From: Photobacterium sp. JCM 19050
GTDB taxonomy: Bacteria; Pseudomonadota; Gammaproteobacteria; Enterobacterales; Vibrionaceae
DNA: 64,000 bases
Reading direction: 5' to 3'
Assembly: GCA_001310455.1 (NCBI GenBank)
Contig: BAXG01000034.1
Location: 1-64,000, forward strand
Position 1 is the stretch's first letter, and every line of letters begins with the position of its first letter. Of the stretch, positions 19,175 through 33,290 are shown piece by piece. The translations under genes were made by a program, and so were the position numbers. The notes under the pieces were generated by a model. That model was given only the letters and a program-made list of their open reading frames with translations, was not told the origin of the DNA and did not search any database.

Positions 19175-20101
19175 TCAGAGACAACTGTAGCGCTGTCTGC
19201 CGTTCAGTTTGCGGTTTAGAATCAGGCTGCTGAACTGCCTGTCCTGCATCTGTTGACAAAATATGGTGCGCTCATCTTCGGTATCCAGTTTTTTGAACGG
19301 GTATTCCACATGGAGTACCGGTTTGCCCTGATCGATAAAGCTTTTCAGCCGGTCGCATTCTTTATAGCGAAAACACGATTCATTGACAGCCAAATCAAAA
19401 TAATTCACCAGATCTGGAACCTGTCCGACTGCGTTTTTCAGAGCGACAGCCATCGAGCGGTTGTGCGCCTCGTTTGCCAGCCAGCGATTGAAAGTAACTT
19501 GATCCTGATAGGTCAGCGGAAAACCGGAAGGGTTGGCGTAGGCATCGACGTTATCCGGCTCGACACCGTCACAGCCTTTGGATGCAGCCAAATCTAACCG
19601 TTTTAAGAGTATCGGACGAATATCCGGGTTCCGGATGTCCAGCCAGCGCTCACCTTCCCAGTCGGCCAGGGGTTTGCCAAGAGAACTTGCAGGAAATTGA
19701 GGAGCGTCTGCTCGCCAGTTTTCGTACGTACCGGCAGAAAAATAACAAAGAACGCGTTTACCACGTTGCTGGAGGGATTGGATGGTGGTTTTGGGTGTAT
19801 CCAAAAGATCGATGTCGTAAATATCAACGGCGTAATCCGTATCAAGCTGACCTTGTAGCTGCCAATGCCAGGTCGACATTACCGGTGGTTTATACCATTT
19901 ACCCTGCAAAATGGGCGGCGGGATTTGTGTCAGAAGCGGTATATCAGTTTGCGGCACGTCTGGAACGCTGTTATCCGAATGCTGGTGGTTTGAAACAGGC
20001 GGGTTTATCTGGGGTGTGACGGGTGCCTGAGCATTAACAGTATTGTGGCATCCGGCAAGGGTGAACACGAGCCCAAGGCAAGTGGCTTTTAAAAGTTTCA
20101 T
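19175..20101 (-). CDS. Lipoprotein of the GH114 (endo-alpha-1,4-polygalactosaminidase-like) family
   Basis: About 308 aa when started at 20101. That start gives a lipoprotein signal peptide, MKLLKATCLGLVFTLAGC, with a lipobox LAGC; upstream in-frame codons lack signal character. After a Pro/Asn-rich linker the catalytic barrel carries YAVDIYDIDLLDT, VLCYFSAGTYENWR, ERWLDIRNPD, SKGCDGVEPDNVDAYAN (acidic catalytic region) and HVEYPF. GH114 enzymes cut alpha-1,4-linked galactosamine polymers such as those in biofilms. The gene lies 89 bp downstream of murQ on the same strand, suggesting a shared transcript. Likely outer-membrane or periplasm anchored; substrate by homology only. Confidence 0.8.
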   Translation of the reverse strand: MKLLKATCLGLVFTLAGCHNTVNAQAPVTPQINPPVSNHQHSDNSVPDVPQTDIPLLTQIPPPILQGKWYKPPVMSTWHWQLQGQLDTDYAVDIYDIDLLDTPKTTIQSLQQRGKRVLCYFSAGTYENWRADAPQFPASSLGKPLADWEGERWLDIRNPDIRPILLKRLDLAASKGCDGVEPDNVDAYANPSGFPLTYQDQVTFNRWLANEAHNRSMAVALKNAVGQVPDLVNYFDLAVNESCFRYKECDRLKSFIDQGKPVLHVEYPFKKLDTEDERTIFCQQMQDRQFSSLILNRKLNGRQRYSCL

Positions 20102-20190
20102 ACAACTCAACTGACACGATAAAGCCGGGTAAACGATGTTTCGGCAAACCCGGCGGGATTTGTTCACAAGGCGAACATGTCGCCTTACAG

Positions 20191-21096
20191 TCATAGCAGT
20201 GCCTTCAGTGCCGCTCGAACAAATCCATTATGGCTGGCCAGTGCTTCCCGTGCTGTTTCGGGACTGCAATCGGCGAGTATTGTAAGGATTGCTGTCTTAC
20301 AGTGAAGCCCTGTTGAAGACAATGCGCCCAAGGCTTGATCTTCGTCACAACCTGTCGCGTCCATGACAATGCGAACCTGGCGTTCACGCAGTTTGGCGTT
20401 AGTTGCCTCAACATCCACCATCAGGTTGCCATACACCTTTCCGCTACGGATCATGGCGGCTGTTGTCAGCATATTCAGGATGAGTTTTTGCGCAGTACCC
20501 GCTTTCATCCGGGATGAACCGGTAACAACTTCCGGGCCGACAACGGCAACCATCGGGAAGTCAGCGTTATCAGCCATGACGCATTCAGCGTTACAGCAAA
20601 TAGCACCAACTCTGGCACCTTGAGACCGTGCGTAATCCATCGCTCCCACCACGTAAGGTGTGCGGCCACTTGCGGCGATGCCAACCACCACGTCATGCTT
20701 GTTGATATTGAGAGCTTTGAGATCGTCGCGGCCGGCTACCGGGTTATCTTCGGCATTCTCAACCGCGCTGAAAACGGCCTGCTTCCCCCCAGCAATAACG
20801 CCAACCACTTGTTCTGGCGGGGTTCCGTATGTTGGTGGACACTCACTTGCATCCAGAATCCCAAGCCGGCCAGATGTACCAGCGCCGACGTAAATCAGCC
20901 GGCCTCCGGATGCAAAACCTTCAGTAATGGCATCCACGCAACTGGCAATCTGTGGAATGCTCTTAGCAACAGCTTGCGCCACCAAGGTATCTTCGCGGTT
21001 AATGATAGAGAGAATAGCTTGTGAATCTAACGTATCGATTTGAAGACTGGCCGGGTTACGGCTCTCTGTCACCAGTGCAGCTAGGTTTTCTTTCAT
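20191..21096 (-). CDS. murQ: N-acetylmuramic acid 6-phosphate etherase MurQ
   Basis: Cleaves the D-lactyl ether of MurNAc 6-phosphate to GlcNAc 6-phosphate and D-lactate in cell-wall recycling. The 301-residue protein has the SIS-domain hallmarks: LVTESRNPAS at the start, YVGAGTSGRLGILDASECPP, GIAASGRTPYVVGAM, TGSSRMKAGTAQKLILNML and a C-terminal helical domain. ATG at 21096 matches the usual family start; an in-frame TTG 12 bases upstream is the alternative. No murP PTS transporter or murR regulator is adjacent, so MurNAc-6P presumably comes from anhydro-MurNAc recycling or a transporter elsewhere. The frame is intact. Confidence 0.95.
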   Translation of the reverse strand: MKENLAALVTESRNPASLQIDTLDSQAILSIINREDTLVAQAVAKSIPQIASCVDAITEGFASGGRLIYVGAGTSGRLGILDASECPPTYGTPPEQVVGVIAGGKQAVFSAVENAEDNPVAGRDDLKALNINKHDVVVGIAASGRTPYVVGAMDYARSQGARVGAICCNAECVMADNADFPMVAVVGPEVVTGSSRMKAGTAQKLILNMLTTAAMIRSGKVYGNLMVDVEATNAKLRERQVRIVMDATGCDEDQALGALSSTGLHCKTAILTILADCSPETAREALASHNGFVRAALKALL

Positions 21097-21170
21097 GAGG
21101 ATCTGCAATTAAAAAAATCTCTCCCAATAATACGTTGAGTCGATAGTCTCCTCCAGCACAGAAATTTGTA

Positions 21171-21286
21171 TTGACAGTGATCGCTGGCTTTAGATCATCG
21201 TAAATAGAAATGTTACCGAATTCCTCGACGGTGACGTTTCTGCAAATACCGTTTAACTTTATTGCTGGTGAAAACCAGCTTTTTTT
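21171..21286 (+). ncRNA. Candidate small RNA with Rho-independent terminator
   Basis: A clean terminator stands on the plus strand at 21264-21286 (GCTGGT-GAAA-ACCAGC then T7), with no coding gene on that strand for more than 2 kb upstream. TTGACA at 21171-21176 could be a -35, but no good -10 sits at ideal spacing. A transcript of roughly 80 bases starting near 21205 would end in this hairpin. The terminator is seen; the RNA is inferred. Confidence 0.35.
21264..21286 (+). terminator. Rho-independent terminator without an upstream CDS
   Basis: Six-bp stem GCTGGT/ACCAGC with a GAAA tetraloop and seven T. It lies between the divergent murQ and HD-GYP genes, pointing toward the latter. Confidence 0.75.
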
Positions 21287-21523
21287 GCCTTCGAATTACC
21301 AAAAAACAGACATTCTCTTATGCCGTTAGGATGAAAGCTGGCCTCTCCGGCAGGTTGAAATGACGCATTCCCGACCGAAGTGTTTATCCAATTGGTCAAT
21401 CCCGCCGGAGGTTTGTCACAAATATTCATTCCACAGACCTAATAAGAATCAGATTTCTTACCGATGAGACCATCACTGCTAAGCTAAATTTAAGTGTTGG
21501 GATTTCTGGAGTATTTGGTCTGA

Positions 21524-22544
21524 ATGAACAAAGAAAAACCGGTTGTCCTGGTTGTCGATGACGCCTCAGACAATATTGCGATAGTTAAGAGCATATTGGG
21601 TGATACATTCCGGGTTAAGGCGGCGTTGAGCGGAGATGTAGCCCTGAAAATTGCCCGTTCTGCAAACAAGCCTGACATCATCCTGTTGGATGTCATGATG
21701 CCGGTAATGGATGGCTACGAAGTTTGTAAGGCGCTCAAGGCTTCAGCGGATACAGTTCATATTCCCGTTATATTTCTTACTGCTAAATCGGGCCAGGACG
21801 AAGAAAAAAAGGGCCTGGAGCTTGGTGCGGTCGACTACATCACCAAGCCGTTCTGCTCAGTAATTGTCAAAGCGCGGGTAAACAACCACCTGGCACTGTA
21901 TGACCAGCGCGTACGCTAGAAAAAATGGTGGATGAGCGCACGTCTGAGATTAACGACAACTTTCTCCAGATGGTGCATATCCTTGCCCGGGTGTCGAGCC
22001 TCAAAGACGATGTATCCAGTTTCCATGTCATGCGGGTTGCTGGTACGCCAATTTAATTGCAGAAGAAATGGGCGAGCGCAAAGACTTCTGCGAATGTATT
22101 TTCAGCGCAGCAACACTTCATGATATCGGCAAGATTGGTATCCCAGATTCCTTGCTGCAAAAGCAGGGAAAGCTCAGCGATGATGAGATGATCCAAATGA
22201 GACGCCATGTGGATATTGGGTTGGAAATTATCGGAAATTTCTCGTCGACACTTTTCAATATGGCGCGTGAGATCATCATGTATCACCACGAACGCTGGAA
22301 TGGTTCCGGTTACCCGGTTGGCCTGGAGGGGGATGAAATCCCGGTGTCTGCCCGGATTGTAGGCGTGGCAGACGTATTTGATGTCATAACGTCATCACGC
22401 CACAAAGACGGATTGATGGATATTGATGATGCGGTCGAATTTATAAAAGACCGGGCCGGGATCAAATTCGACCCTGAAGTGGTAGACGCACTGGTTAAAG
22501 CACTGCCGAAAATCAGAGATGTGAACATTCAGTTCAATGGTTGA
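21524..22544 (+). CDS. Response regulator with HD-GYP phosphodiesterase domain (two frameshifts)
   Basis: About 340-residue RpfG-like protein. The receiver domain (residues 1-125) has VVLVVDDASDNIAIVKS, phospho-Asp in ILLDVMMPVMDGYEV and Lys in YITKPF. An HD-GYP domain follows with TLHDIGKIGIPDSLL and YHHERWNGSGYPVGLEGDEIP, so the metal and GYP residues needed for c-di-GMP hydrolysis are present. Frames shift near 21917 (one missing base; joins RVRLEKMVDERT) and near 22043 (missing T; joins VAWYANLIAEEMGER). No partner kinase is directly fused; the hybrid kinase at 23874 is nearby. A strong terminator follows. Confidence 0.85.
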
Positions 22545-22593
22545 CACTTCAGTGTAAGGTGGTGTTGGAGGGGGGCCTCGTTGTATTTAAGCC

Positions 22594-22623
22594 AAAAAAC
22601 CGGATTTGATAATCCGGTTTTTT
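22594..22623. terminator. Bidirectional terminator
   Basis: Stem AACCGGATT/AATCCGGTT (22598-22606 with 22611-22619), TGAT loop, flanked by six A and six T, so it works in both directions. It separates the HD-GYP gene from the convergent TorT-like gene. Confidence 0.85.
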
Positions 22624-22635
22624 CGTATCGTGACA

Positions 22636-23704
22636 TCAGTTTACGCTGAACGAGGCAACAAACCCCGGGGGAGCAAGACTGCCATCCAGGTTTGCATCCC
22701 TTATTGTTTGGTCGGTGAGCAACTCCACTTTGGCACTGATGTGCGTTGGAGTATCGGGGTGCTTTTCCAGTATCTTCACGGCAAGATCTACAGCCAATTG
22801 TGCCTGGTAAGCTGGGTTGTCTGTCGGGGATGCCTGCACATAGCCCCTTAGCATGGCCCGGTATACGCCGGGCGAGAAATAGTAGGAGATAATTCCCGGC
22901 GGGGTGTTTTCACGTTTACGGACTTCTTTTAACGCAGCTTCAACGGCGACGGCATTCCCACAATAAAATCGATTTTCGGGGTTTGATTCAGCCCCTCTTT
23001 GATGAGGTTGTACTGGGTATAAAAGCCGGTATCTCCCCAAAGCGTCTTGGTTATATTGACGCCAAAGGGTGCTAACGCATTTTTAAACGCTTTGTCCCCA
23101 ACCTTGCTCCAGCCGGCATCTTTTGGGCCAGGCAACCACAGCACGTTTGTGTTCTCGGCGTTATCCATACGGGTGATGTAGCTGGCGGCGTTTTGCGCCA
23201 TTTCTGAAAAATCAGCGGCTACCCGGCCGGAGATAGAAGGGGAATCAATCCCGTTAATCAGGTCAATAATTGGCTTCCCGGCTTTGCGGTAGGCATCAAA
23301 AATGTCGTTGAGTTCTGTCGTAGAGACAGCTGAAACAATCAGGCATCGACGTCTTTACGCAGGCAATCCTCCAGGTGCTGTCGCTGCCTTTCCAGTTTGT
23401 CGTAACCCCCGGCTGAAAAAATCTCCATTTTGAGCGCTAAAACGGATGCGCGGTGCACAAGCCCGTAATTTACCGCCAGCCAGTAGGCATCTTTTAAGTG
23501 CGGAATACTTGCGCAAATACGCCACTTCTTAGCTGGTTTATCAAGGAAGGTGTAACTCGCTGATCTGGCTTTATCAGCGCCTTGAAATGGAGGTTCCCAA
23601 ATATCGATTTCCAGGTTGTCAATCGCATCAGCGTGGGAATGCGCAAAAACATGCCCTGCCGGAAGGGAAAGCAAAGCAATAAATAGTAATGCAATCGAAC
23701 GCAT
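22636..23704 (-). CDS. TorT-like periplasmic binding protein (two frameshifts)
   Basis: About 355-residue periplasmic protein of the TorT family, which binds the inducer (TMAO in E. coli) and presents it to a membrane histidine kinase. A signal peptide (SIALLFIALLSLPAGHVFA) is followed by KKWRICASIPHLKDAYWLAV, a close match to TorT, then VLWLPGPKDAGWSKVG and ISYYFSPGVYRAMLRG. Frames join near 23341 (missing C, giving VDALIVSAVSTTELND) and near 22964 (G3 for G4, giving FIVGNAVAVEAALKEV). ATG at 23704 is chosen because AAGGAG lies seven bases upstream. It is divergent from a large hybrid kinase, its likely partner. The ligand may not be TMAO. Confidence 0.82.
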
Positions 23705-23873
23705 GACAGCTCCTTTCATATGAAACTACTGTCATTGAGTATGGTACATGTGTCTATTTTTGAGAGATTTTACATCCGGTTAATTTTTGCGAAGCACACC
23801 ATTGAAACAACACTTGACTGTCGTGCATTCTGCTACGCTTTGGAGTAATAAACAGTTATCAGGGGTTGTTTAA

Positions 23874-28898
<5,025 letters not shown>

Positions 28899-28931
28899 CC
28901 CCCGGGTTACCGAACCCGGAGACCGTTATTT

Positions 28932-29366
28932 TTACCCGCACCGGGCAATTTGTTCAGCATCGTATTCTTCTGCTGTCACCTGTTTTACCGGATTCGCCAG
29001 TGCGTAATAGGGTGGGCGTTTATCAATGAAAAGCTCCGAAACCAGGGTAAATGTGCGCGGGTCAACATCATCAAACAATGAAACCGGCAAGTAGTGCTCG
29101 CCTGTTTCGGTATCGTGGAAATACAAATGGGTACCGCACTCTTTGCAAAATGCCCTGGTAGCTCGTGAAGACGACGTGTAAATACCCACGTATTCGCTGC
29201 CTTCAATACATATACCGTCTCTTGCCAGTGCCGCAAAATCAGGGCCACCACTCCATTTCAGGCAGGTGTGACAGTGGCAGGCGCTGATATCCAATTCCAG
29301 CTCATTCGCCGTGATCCTGACATGTCCGCACAGGCAGGTTCCGCTTGCTGATACCGTCTGTTCCAT
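28932..29366 (-). CDS. GFA/CENP-V family zinc protein
   Basis: 144-residue member of the glutathione-dependent formaldehyde-activating (GFA) fold. Zinc ligands are visible as CLCG, CHCHTC and CKECGTHLYF. Most family members have no demonstrated formaldehyde activity; the name reflects the fold. It is intact, lies convergently 33 bp after the hybrid kinase and is divergent from the YjdJ-like acetyltransferase at 29560. A second, distinct GFA protein is at 49882. Confidence 0.85.
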   Translation of the reverse strand: MEQTVSASGTCLCGHVRITANELELDISACHCHTCLKWSGGPDFAALARDGICIEGSEYVGIYTSSSRATRAFCKECGTHLYFHDTETGEHYLPVSLFDDVDPRTFTLVSELFIDKRPPYYALANPVKQVTAEEYDAEQIARCG

Positions 29367-29559
29367 GTTGAACTCCTGATGAGGTCAAGGGTAAATCCAA
29401 GCTAAGGCCATACCCGCCATTTCGCGCCAATATCCGGGTCAGGTTCTGTGAAGTGCTTGGGCTAATTGGTGTGCTTCACTAAAATGTCTTTAAACTGGCT
29501 TTCAGGTGTCATTTTGTGTTTTGGGAAACATGACCCGAATAACGATAAGGAAAATTAAG

Positions 29560-29856
29560 ATGGAAGAATTCACAGTTAACGGATACACGTTGCACCACGA
29601 TCACGAAGGGCGAACCCTTCTCATTGATATTGAACAAGGCTACCAGGCGAAGGTGACATATCGCCAAGATGGAGCGGCGTGGCAACTGGTGCATTCCGAA
29701 GTGCCGCCGGCACTGCGTGGTAAGGGAGTGGGCAGCATTATGATGGAAACTACACTGGGTTTTATCAGGGATAAAGGTGTCAAGGTTGTCCCGGTTTGCA
29801 GCTACATCGTCCATTACATGGAAAAGCATCCGGAATGGGATGACCTGCGTGCCTGA
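29560..29856 (+). CDS. YjdJ-type GCN5-related acetyltransferase (small)
   Basis: 98-residue protein of the short GNAT family typified by E. coli YjdJ (about 90 aa). It contains the acetyl-CoA binding turn VPPALRGKGVGSIMMETTLG and PVCSYIVHYMEKHPEW at the end, which is the family's C-terminal signature. ATG at 29560 is chosen over an upstream ATG because AAGGAAAA precedes it and homologues start here. Cytoplasmic; substrate unknown. Confidence 0.82.
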   Translation: MEEFTVNGYTLHHDHEGRTLLIDIEQGYQAKVTYRQDGAAWQLVHSEVPPALRGKGVGSIMMETTLGFIRDKGVKVVPVCSYIVHYMEKHPEWDDLRA

Positions 29857-29997
29857 ATAAATACACAAGCGGGGTTCTTAATCTTGAAATAACATTTCAA
29901 AAGTTCATAACCGCTGCGTATGTCTCATTTGTGAGTTGGTGATAGGGTGAATGTTCGGATAAGCTCAATGCGAAATGTTGCGCAAAGGTTAAAAAAG

Positions 29998-30324
29998 ATG
30001 TGTACCATATTTGCAGGGCAGGATCCCGCCAACTATGAAATGTTATCCCGTTCAGTCCGGCTGGGCGGCCATTCCACCAGCGTCCGGCTGGAAAAGAAAT
30101 TCTGGCAAATCATCGACCACATTGCCGGTTCGCAAGGGATGAATACCGGTAAGTTCCTGACAACACTTTACGATGAAGCGCTGGACATTAATGGTGATGT
30201 CACCAATTTCGCCTCTTTGCTGCGCTGCAGTTGCATTCTTTATCTCAGTGAACCGCATGGTGTGCTGAATCTGGCAAACGCCGAGCTTCAGGCAAAAGAA
30301 GCGTTAAATAAAAAAGCCAGTTAG
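29998..30324 (+). CDS. Ribbon-helix-helix (RHH_4) domain protein
   Basis: 108-residue protein with the arrangement of the RHH_4 family: MCTIFAGQDPANYE at the start, the strand RLGGHSTSVRLEKKFWQII, helix FLTTLYDEAL and a terminal NFASLLRCSCILYL. These are small DNA-binding proteins of unknown targets. ATG at 29998 fits the usual N terminus, with AAAGG about 10 bases upstream. Cysteines near both ends are conserved in the family pattern. It is not linked to the RHH protein at 3344, which is a different subtype. Confidence 0.7.
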   Translation: MCTIFAGQDPANYEMLSRSVRLGGHSTSVRLEKKFWQIIDHIAGSQGMNTGKFLTTLYDEALDINGDVTNFASLLRCSCILYLSEPHGVLNLANAELQAKEALNKKAS

Positions 30325-30432
30325 TTCGTAGCTTGGAAAATAACAAAAAATTCACATGCGGTAGCATGATACCACCCCGGAAGAAGAGCCTCTCGTTATA
30401 TTGAAATTACTCAATAACGAAGGGAGGCGCTT

Positions 30433-30828
30433 ATGACCAAGCTCATCCATTCTATGATCCGGGTATTGGACCCGGATTTATCCATCGACTTTTACAAGAC
30501 TGCGCTCAATTTGGACGTTGCTCAGCGATTTGATTTTGACGGGTTTTCCCTGATTTATCTGCGCAACAGCGAAAACGATTTTGAGCTGGAACTGACCCAT
30601 AACCATGATCAGGACGAACCCTACACGCATGGTTCCGGTTATGGGCATCTGGCGGTTTGTGTGGACGACCTGGCGGACGTTCACCGTAGAGTGACCGCTG
30701 CCAACCTGAAACCTACAGAGATGAAAGCCATGTCTTACAACGGACAACCGATGGCACGATTCTTTTTTTTGACCGATCCCGATGGATACAAGATTGAGTT
30801 CCTTGAGCGGTTTGGACGCTTCCAATAG
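30433..30828 (+). CDS. gloA: Lactoylglutathione lyase-like VOC protein (glyoxalase I)
   Basis: 131-residue vicinal-oxygen-chelate protein, typical size for GloA, which converts the methylglyoxal-glutathione hemithioacetal to S-lactoylglutathione. The two repeats start with LIHSMIRVLDPDLSIDFYKT and GYGHLAVCVDDLADVHRRV. Metal ligands are suggested by His in the first strand, Glu in FELELTHN, His in GHLAV and Glu in YKIEFLER. RBS GAAGGGAGG is strong. A second paralogue elsewhere in the genome cannot be excluded, so the symbol is provisional. Confidence 0.75.
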   Translation: MTKLIHSMIRVLDPDLSIDFYKTALNLDVAQRFDFDGFSLIYLRNSENDFELELTHNHDQDEPYTHGSGYGHLAVCVDDLADVHRRVTAANLKPTEMKAMSYNGQPMARFFFLTDPDGYKIEFLERFGRFQ

Positions 30829-30880
30829 AAGAAGCGCCACGCCACCAGAAAAAAGGACACTGGAAAGCGAGGAATGAAAG

Positions 30881-31408
30881 ATGAATAACCCAACCTACTC
30901 ACGAAGAACCATCCTGAAAATGGGCGCCCTGACCGCAACGGCTGCTTATGCCTATGTTGTGGCGGGTGTTTCGTTGTCCGGCAAATCCTGGGCGCTGACG
31001 GTAAATGCACTCGACAGCGAAACAGCCAATGCGCTGCTCCAGGTTTGCCGAAGTATTTACCCCCACCCCGGGCTGGACGACCTTGTCTACGCTGTCAGTG
31101 TAGAAAGCATTGATGCTCAGGCTGCACAGAATCCGGAGCTCAAAGCGGCGATTACACGAGGAATTGCCGCGTTGCAGGAAGCAGCAGGTGGCAGTTGGCA
31201 GAAAGCCAGCACTGAGAAGCAAATTGCGCTGCTTCAGGGCGTGGAATCGGATGCGTTTTTCCAAACCATTCGCGGGAATATGGTGGTTTCGCTCTATGAC
31301 AACCCCAAAATCTGGCCGGAATTTGGGTATGAGGGGCCGTCCTTTGCTAAAGGCGGTTACTTACACCGAGGTTTTGATGATATCGATTGGTTGCCGGTTT
31401 CTGAATAG
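30881..31408 (+). CDS. Tat-exported small subunit of a GMC-type dehydrogenase
   Basis: 175-residue protein with a twin-arginine signal (YSRRTILKMGALTATAAYAY) and then a helical domain resembling the gluconate 2-dehydrogenase subunit 3 group (ALLQVCRSIYPHPGLDD, VVSLYDNPKIWPEFGYEG). Such subunits chaperone and co-export the flavin subunit, encoded 5 bp downstream. No cytochrome c subunit is encoded next to them. The Tat motif and pairing are seen; the electron acceptor is unknown. Confidence 0.8.
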   Translation: MNNPTYSRRTILKMGALTATAAYAYVVAGVSLSGKSWALTVNALDSETANALLQVCRSIYPHPGLDDLVYAVSVESIDAQAAQNPELKAAITRGIAALQEAAGGSWQKASTEKQIALLQGVESDAFFQTIRGNMVVSLYDNPKIWPEFGYEGPSFAKGGYLHRGFDDIDWLPVSE

Positions 31409-31413
31409 GGGTA

Positions 31414-32991
31414 ATGAATATGGCGAAGCAATTTGAACTTTCCGACAGCAATGTGGTGGTAGTCATTGGCTCTGGTGCCGGCGGTGGCACACTGAGCAAC
31501 GAACTGGCGCAGAAAGGGGTGGACGTTGTGTGCCTTGAAGCCGGTACCCGTCTTGATTACCAGAAGGACTTTGAAAACAACGAATGGAAGATGTTCGGTA
31601 AAGAGGCCTGGCTTGATCCCCGGACGACATCCGGCTCCTGGGAGGTGGCAAGGGATTTCCCCGGCCTGCCTGCTTGGATATGTAAAACTGTAGGTGGTTC
31701 AACCCTTCACTGGGCCGGAGCCAGCCTTCGCTTCCAGGATCATGAGTTCCGGGCGCGGTCTGAGTACGGCGATGTAAATGATGCCACGTTGCTTGACTGG
31801 CCGATCACCCTTGCTGATCTTGAACCGTATTATGACAAGGCCGAAGACAAGATGGGTGTCACCCGGACCCATGATATTCCGGGTCTGCCGGGTAACAACA
31901 ACTTCAAAGTGTTGCAAGCCGGGGCGACTAAGCTGGGCTACAAAAAAGTGCATACCGGCGGATGGCAATAAACTCACAGCCACGGGACGGACGGGCAGCC
32001 TGCCAGCAATTGGCTTTTGCTTTCAGGGATGCCGCATGGGTGCCAAGTGGTCAACGTTATATACGGAAATACCGAAAGCCGAGGCTACCGGACATTTCGA
32101 ACTTCGCCCCGGCAGTCACGTACTGAAAATCACCCATAACGCAGCCGGTAAAGTTGACGGCGTGCTTTATGTCGATGCTGACGGAAACGAAAAGCACCAG
32201 AAAGCAAGGGTAGTGTGTGTGGCAGGTAACTCCATCGAAAGCCCGCGCATTTTGCTGAATTCTGCATCGAACATGTTCCCGGATGGACTTGCAAACAGCT
32301 CCGGCCAGGTTGGGCGCAATTATATGCGCCATGTCACCGGCTCAGTTTACGCCGAGTTTGAAAAACCGGTGAACATGTACCGGGGAACCACCATGGCGGG
32401 ATAATCATGGATGAAGCCCGGCACGATCCATCACGGGGTTTTGTCGGTGGCTATGAGATGGAAACGCTGTCGCTTGGCCTGCCGTTTATGGCTGCATTCC
32501 TTCGCCCCGGTGCCTGGGGACAGGACTTTGCCAAAGACATGGAAGGTTACGAACGCATGGCGGGCATGTGGATTGTGGGTGAGGACATGCCAAGAGCAAC
32601 GAACCGGATAACACTGAACAGTGATGTGAAAGACAAATTTGGCTTACCGGTTCCTAATGTTCACTATGACGACCACCCGAATGACGTCGCAATGCGAAAT
32701 CACGCTTACCAGCAAGGCAGTGCGGTTTACGATGCAGTTGGCGCCACCAAAATTCATACGGTGGTTCCGTATCCGTCTACCCATAACCTTGGCACCAACA
32801 GAATGAGTGCCAAAGCGGGGGATGGAGTGGTGAACCAGTGGGGGCAATCCCATGACATCGACAACCTGTTTGTGTCAGATGGCAGTGTGTTTACCACAGG
32901 TGCCGCTGAAAACCCGACGCTGACGATAGTTGCATTGGCTATTCGGCAGGCAGACTACATTGCCGATGCATTGAGTAAACAAGCCATCTAG
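31414..32991 (+). CDS. GMC-family FAD oxidoreductase, large subunit (three frameshifts)
   Basis: About 527-residue flavoprotein of the glucose-methanol-choline family. The FAD-binding motif is VVVIGSGAGGGTLSNELAQ, followed by VGGSTLHWAGASLRF; the C-terminal catalytic region has HNLGTNRMSAKAG and SDGSVFTTGAAENPTLTI. It lacks its own signal peptide and is presumably co-exported with the Tat subunit just upstream. Single missing bases near 31965, 32010 and 32402 explain the breaks and restore GGMAINSQPRDGRAACQQIG and TTMAGIIMDEARHDPSRG. Membrane-linked homologues oxidise sugar acids or polyols; the substrate is not predictable. Confidence 0.85.
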
Positions 32992-33000
32992 CACGCTAAT

Positions 33001-33021
33001 CCCGGTTTCGGCCGGGTTTTT
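33001..33021 (+). terminator. Rho-independent terminator of the GMC operon
   Basis: Stem CCCGG/CCGGG with a TTTCGG loop and a run of five T, nine bases after the GMC stop codon. Confidence 0.7.
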
Positions 33022-33047
33022 CCTGTTTGCTTTCTGTACCGATGAAA

Positions 33048-33159
33048 AGTGATGAATGTCACACTATTTTTACCCTCAGATTCAAACTAGGAAATTTTCC
33101 TAGTTTTCCTAGTCCATGCTCTCAAGCCAGCCGCCCCTTCCCTTCATAGAATGCATGCC
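33048..33159 (+). promoter_or_regulatory. uhpT promoter: CRP site, UhpA operator and -10 box
   Basis: A CRP site AGTGA-N6-TCACA is at 33048-33063 (centre 33055.5). A 23-bp near-perfect palindrome with arms AAACTAGGAAA and TTTCCTAGTTT is at 33084-33106, followed by a second copy of TTTTCCTAG (33095-33103 and 33104-33112). TAGAAT at 33147-33152 is a good -10, giving a start near 33159. CRP and palindrome centres are about 40 bp apart, matching the E. coli uhpT arrangement (CRP near -103, UhpA near -64). UhpA is encoded at 62537-63145. Confidence 0.75.
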
Positions 33160-33290
33160 ATCGCGGAGAGACAACCTCCGGCTCGTTTTCGCTGCTTGCC
33201 TGAATACTCAGGAGGGCAGTGTTTCCCGTTTCTCTGATTCTGGGGATTGCCGTTTCCGCTCCGAAATCTGAATTATCAAAAGGAAACACC

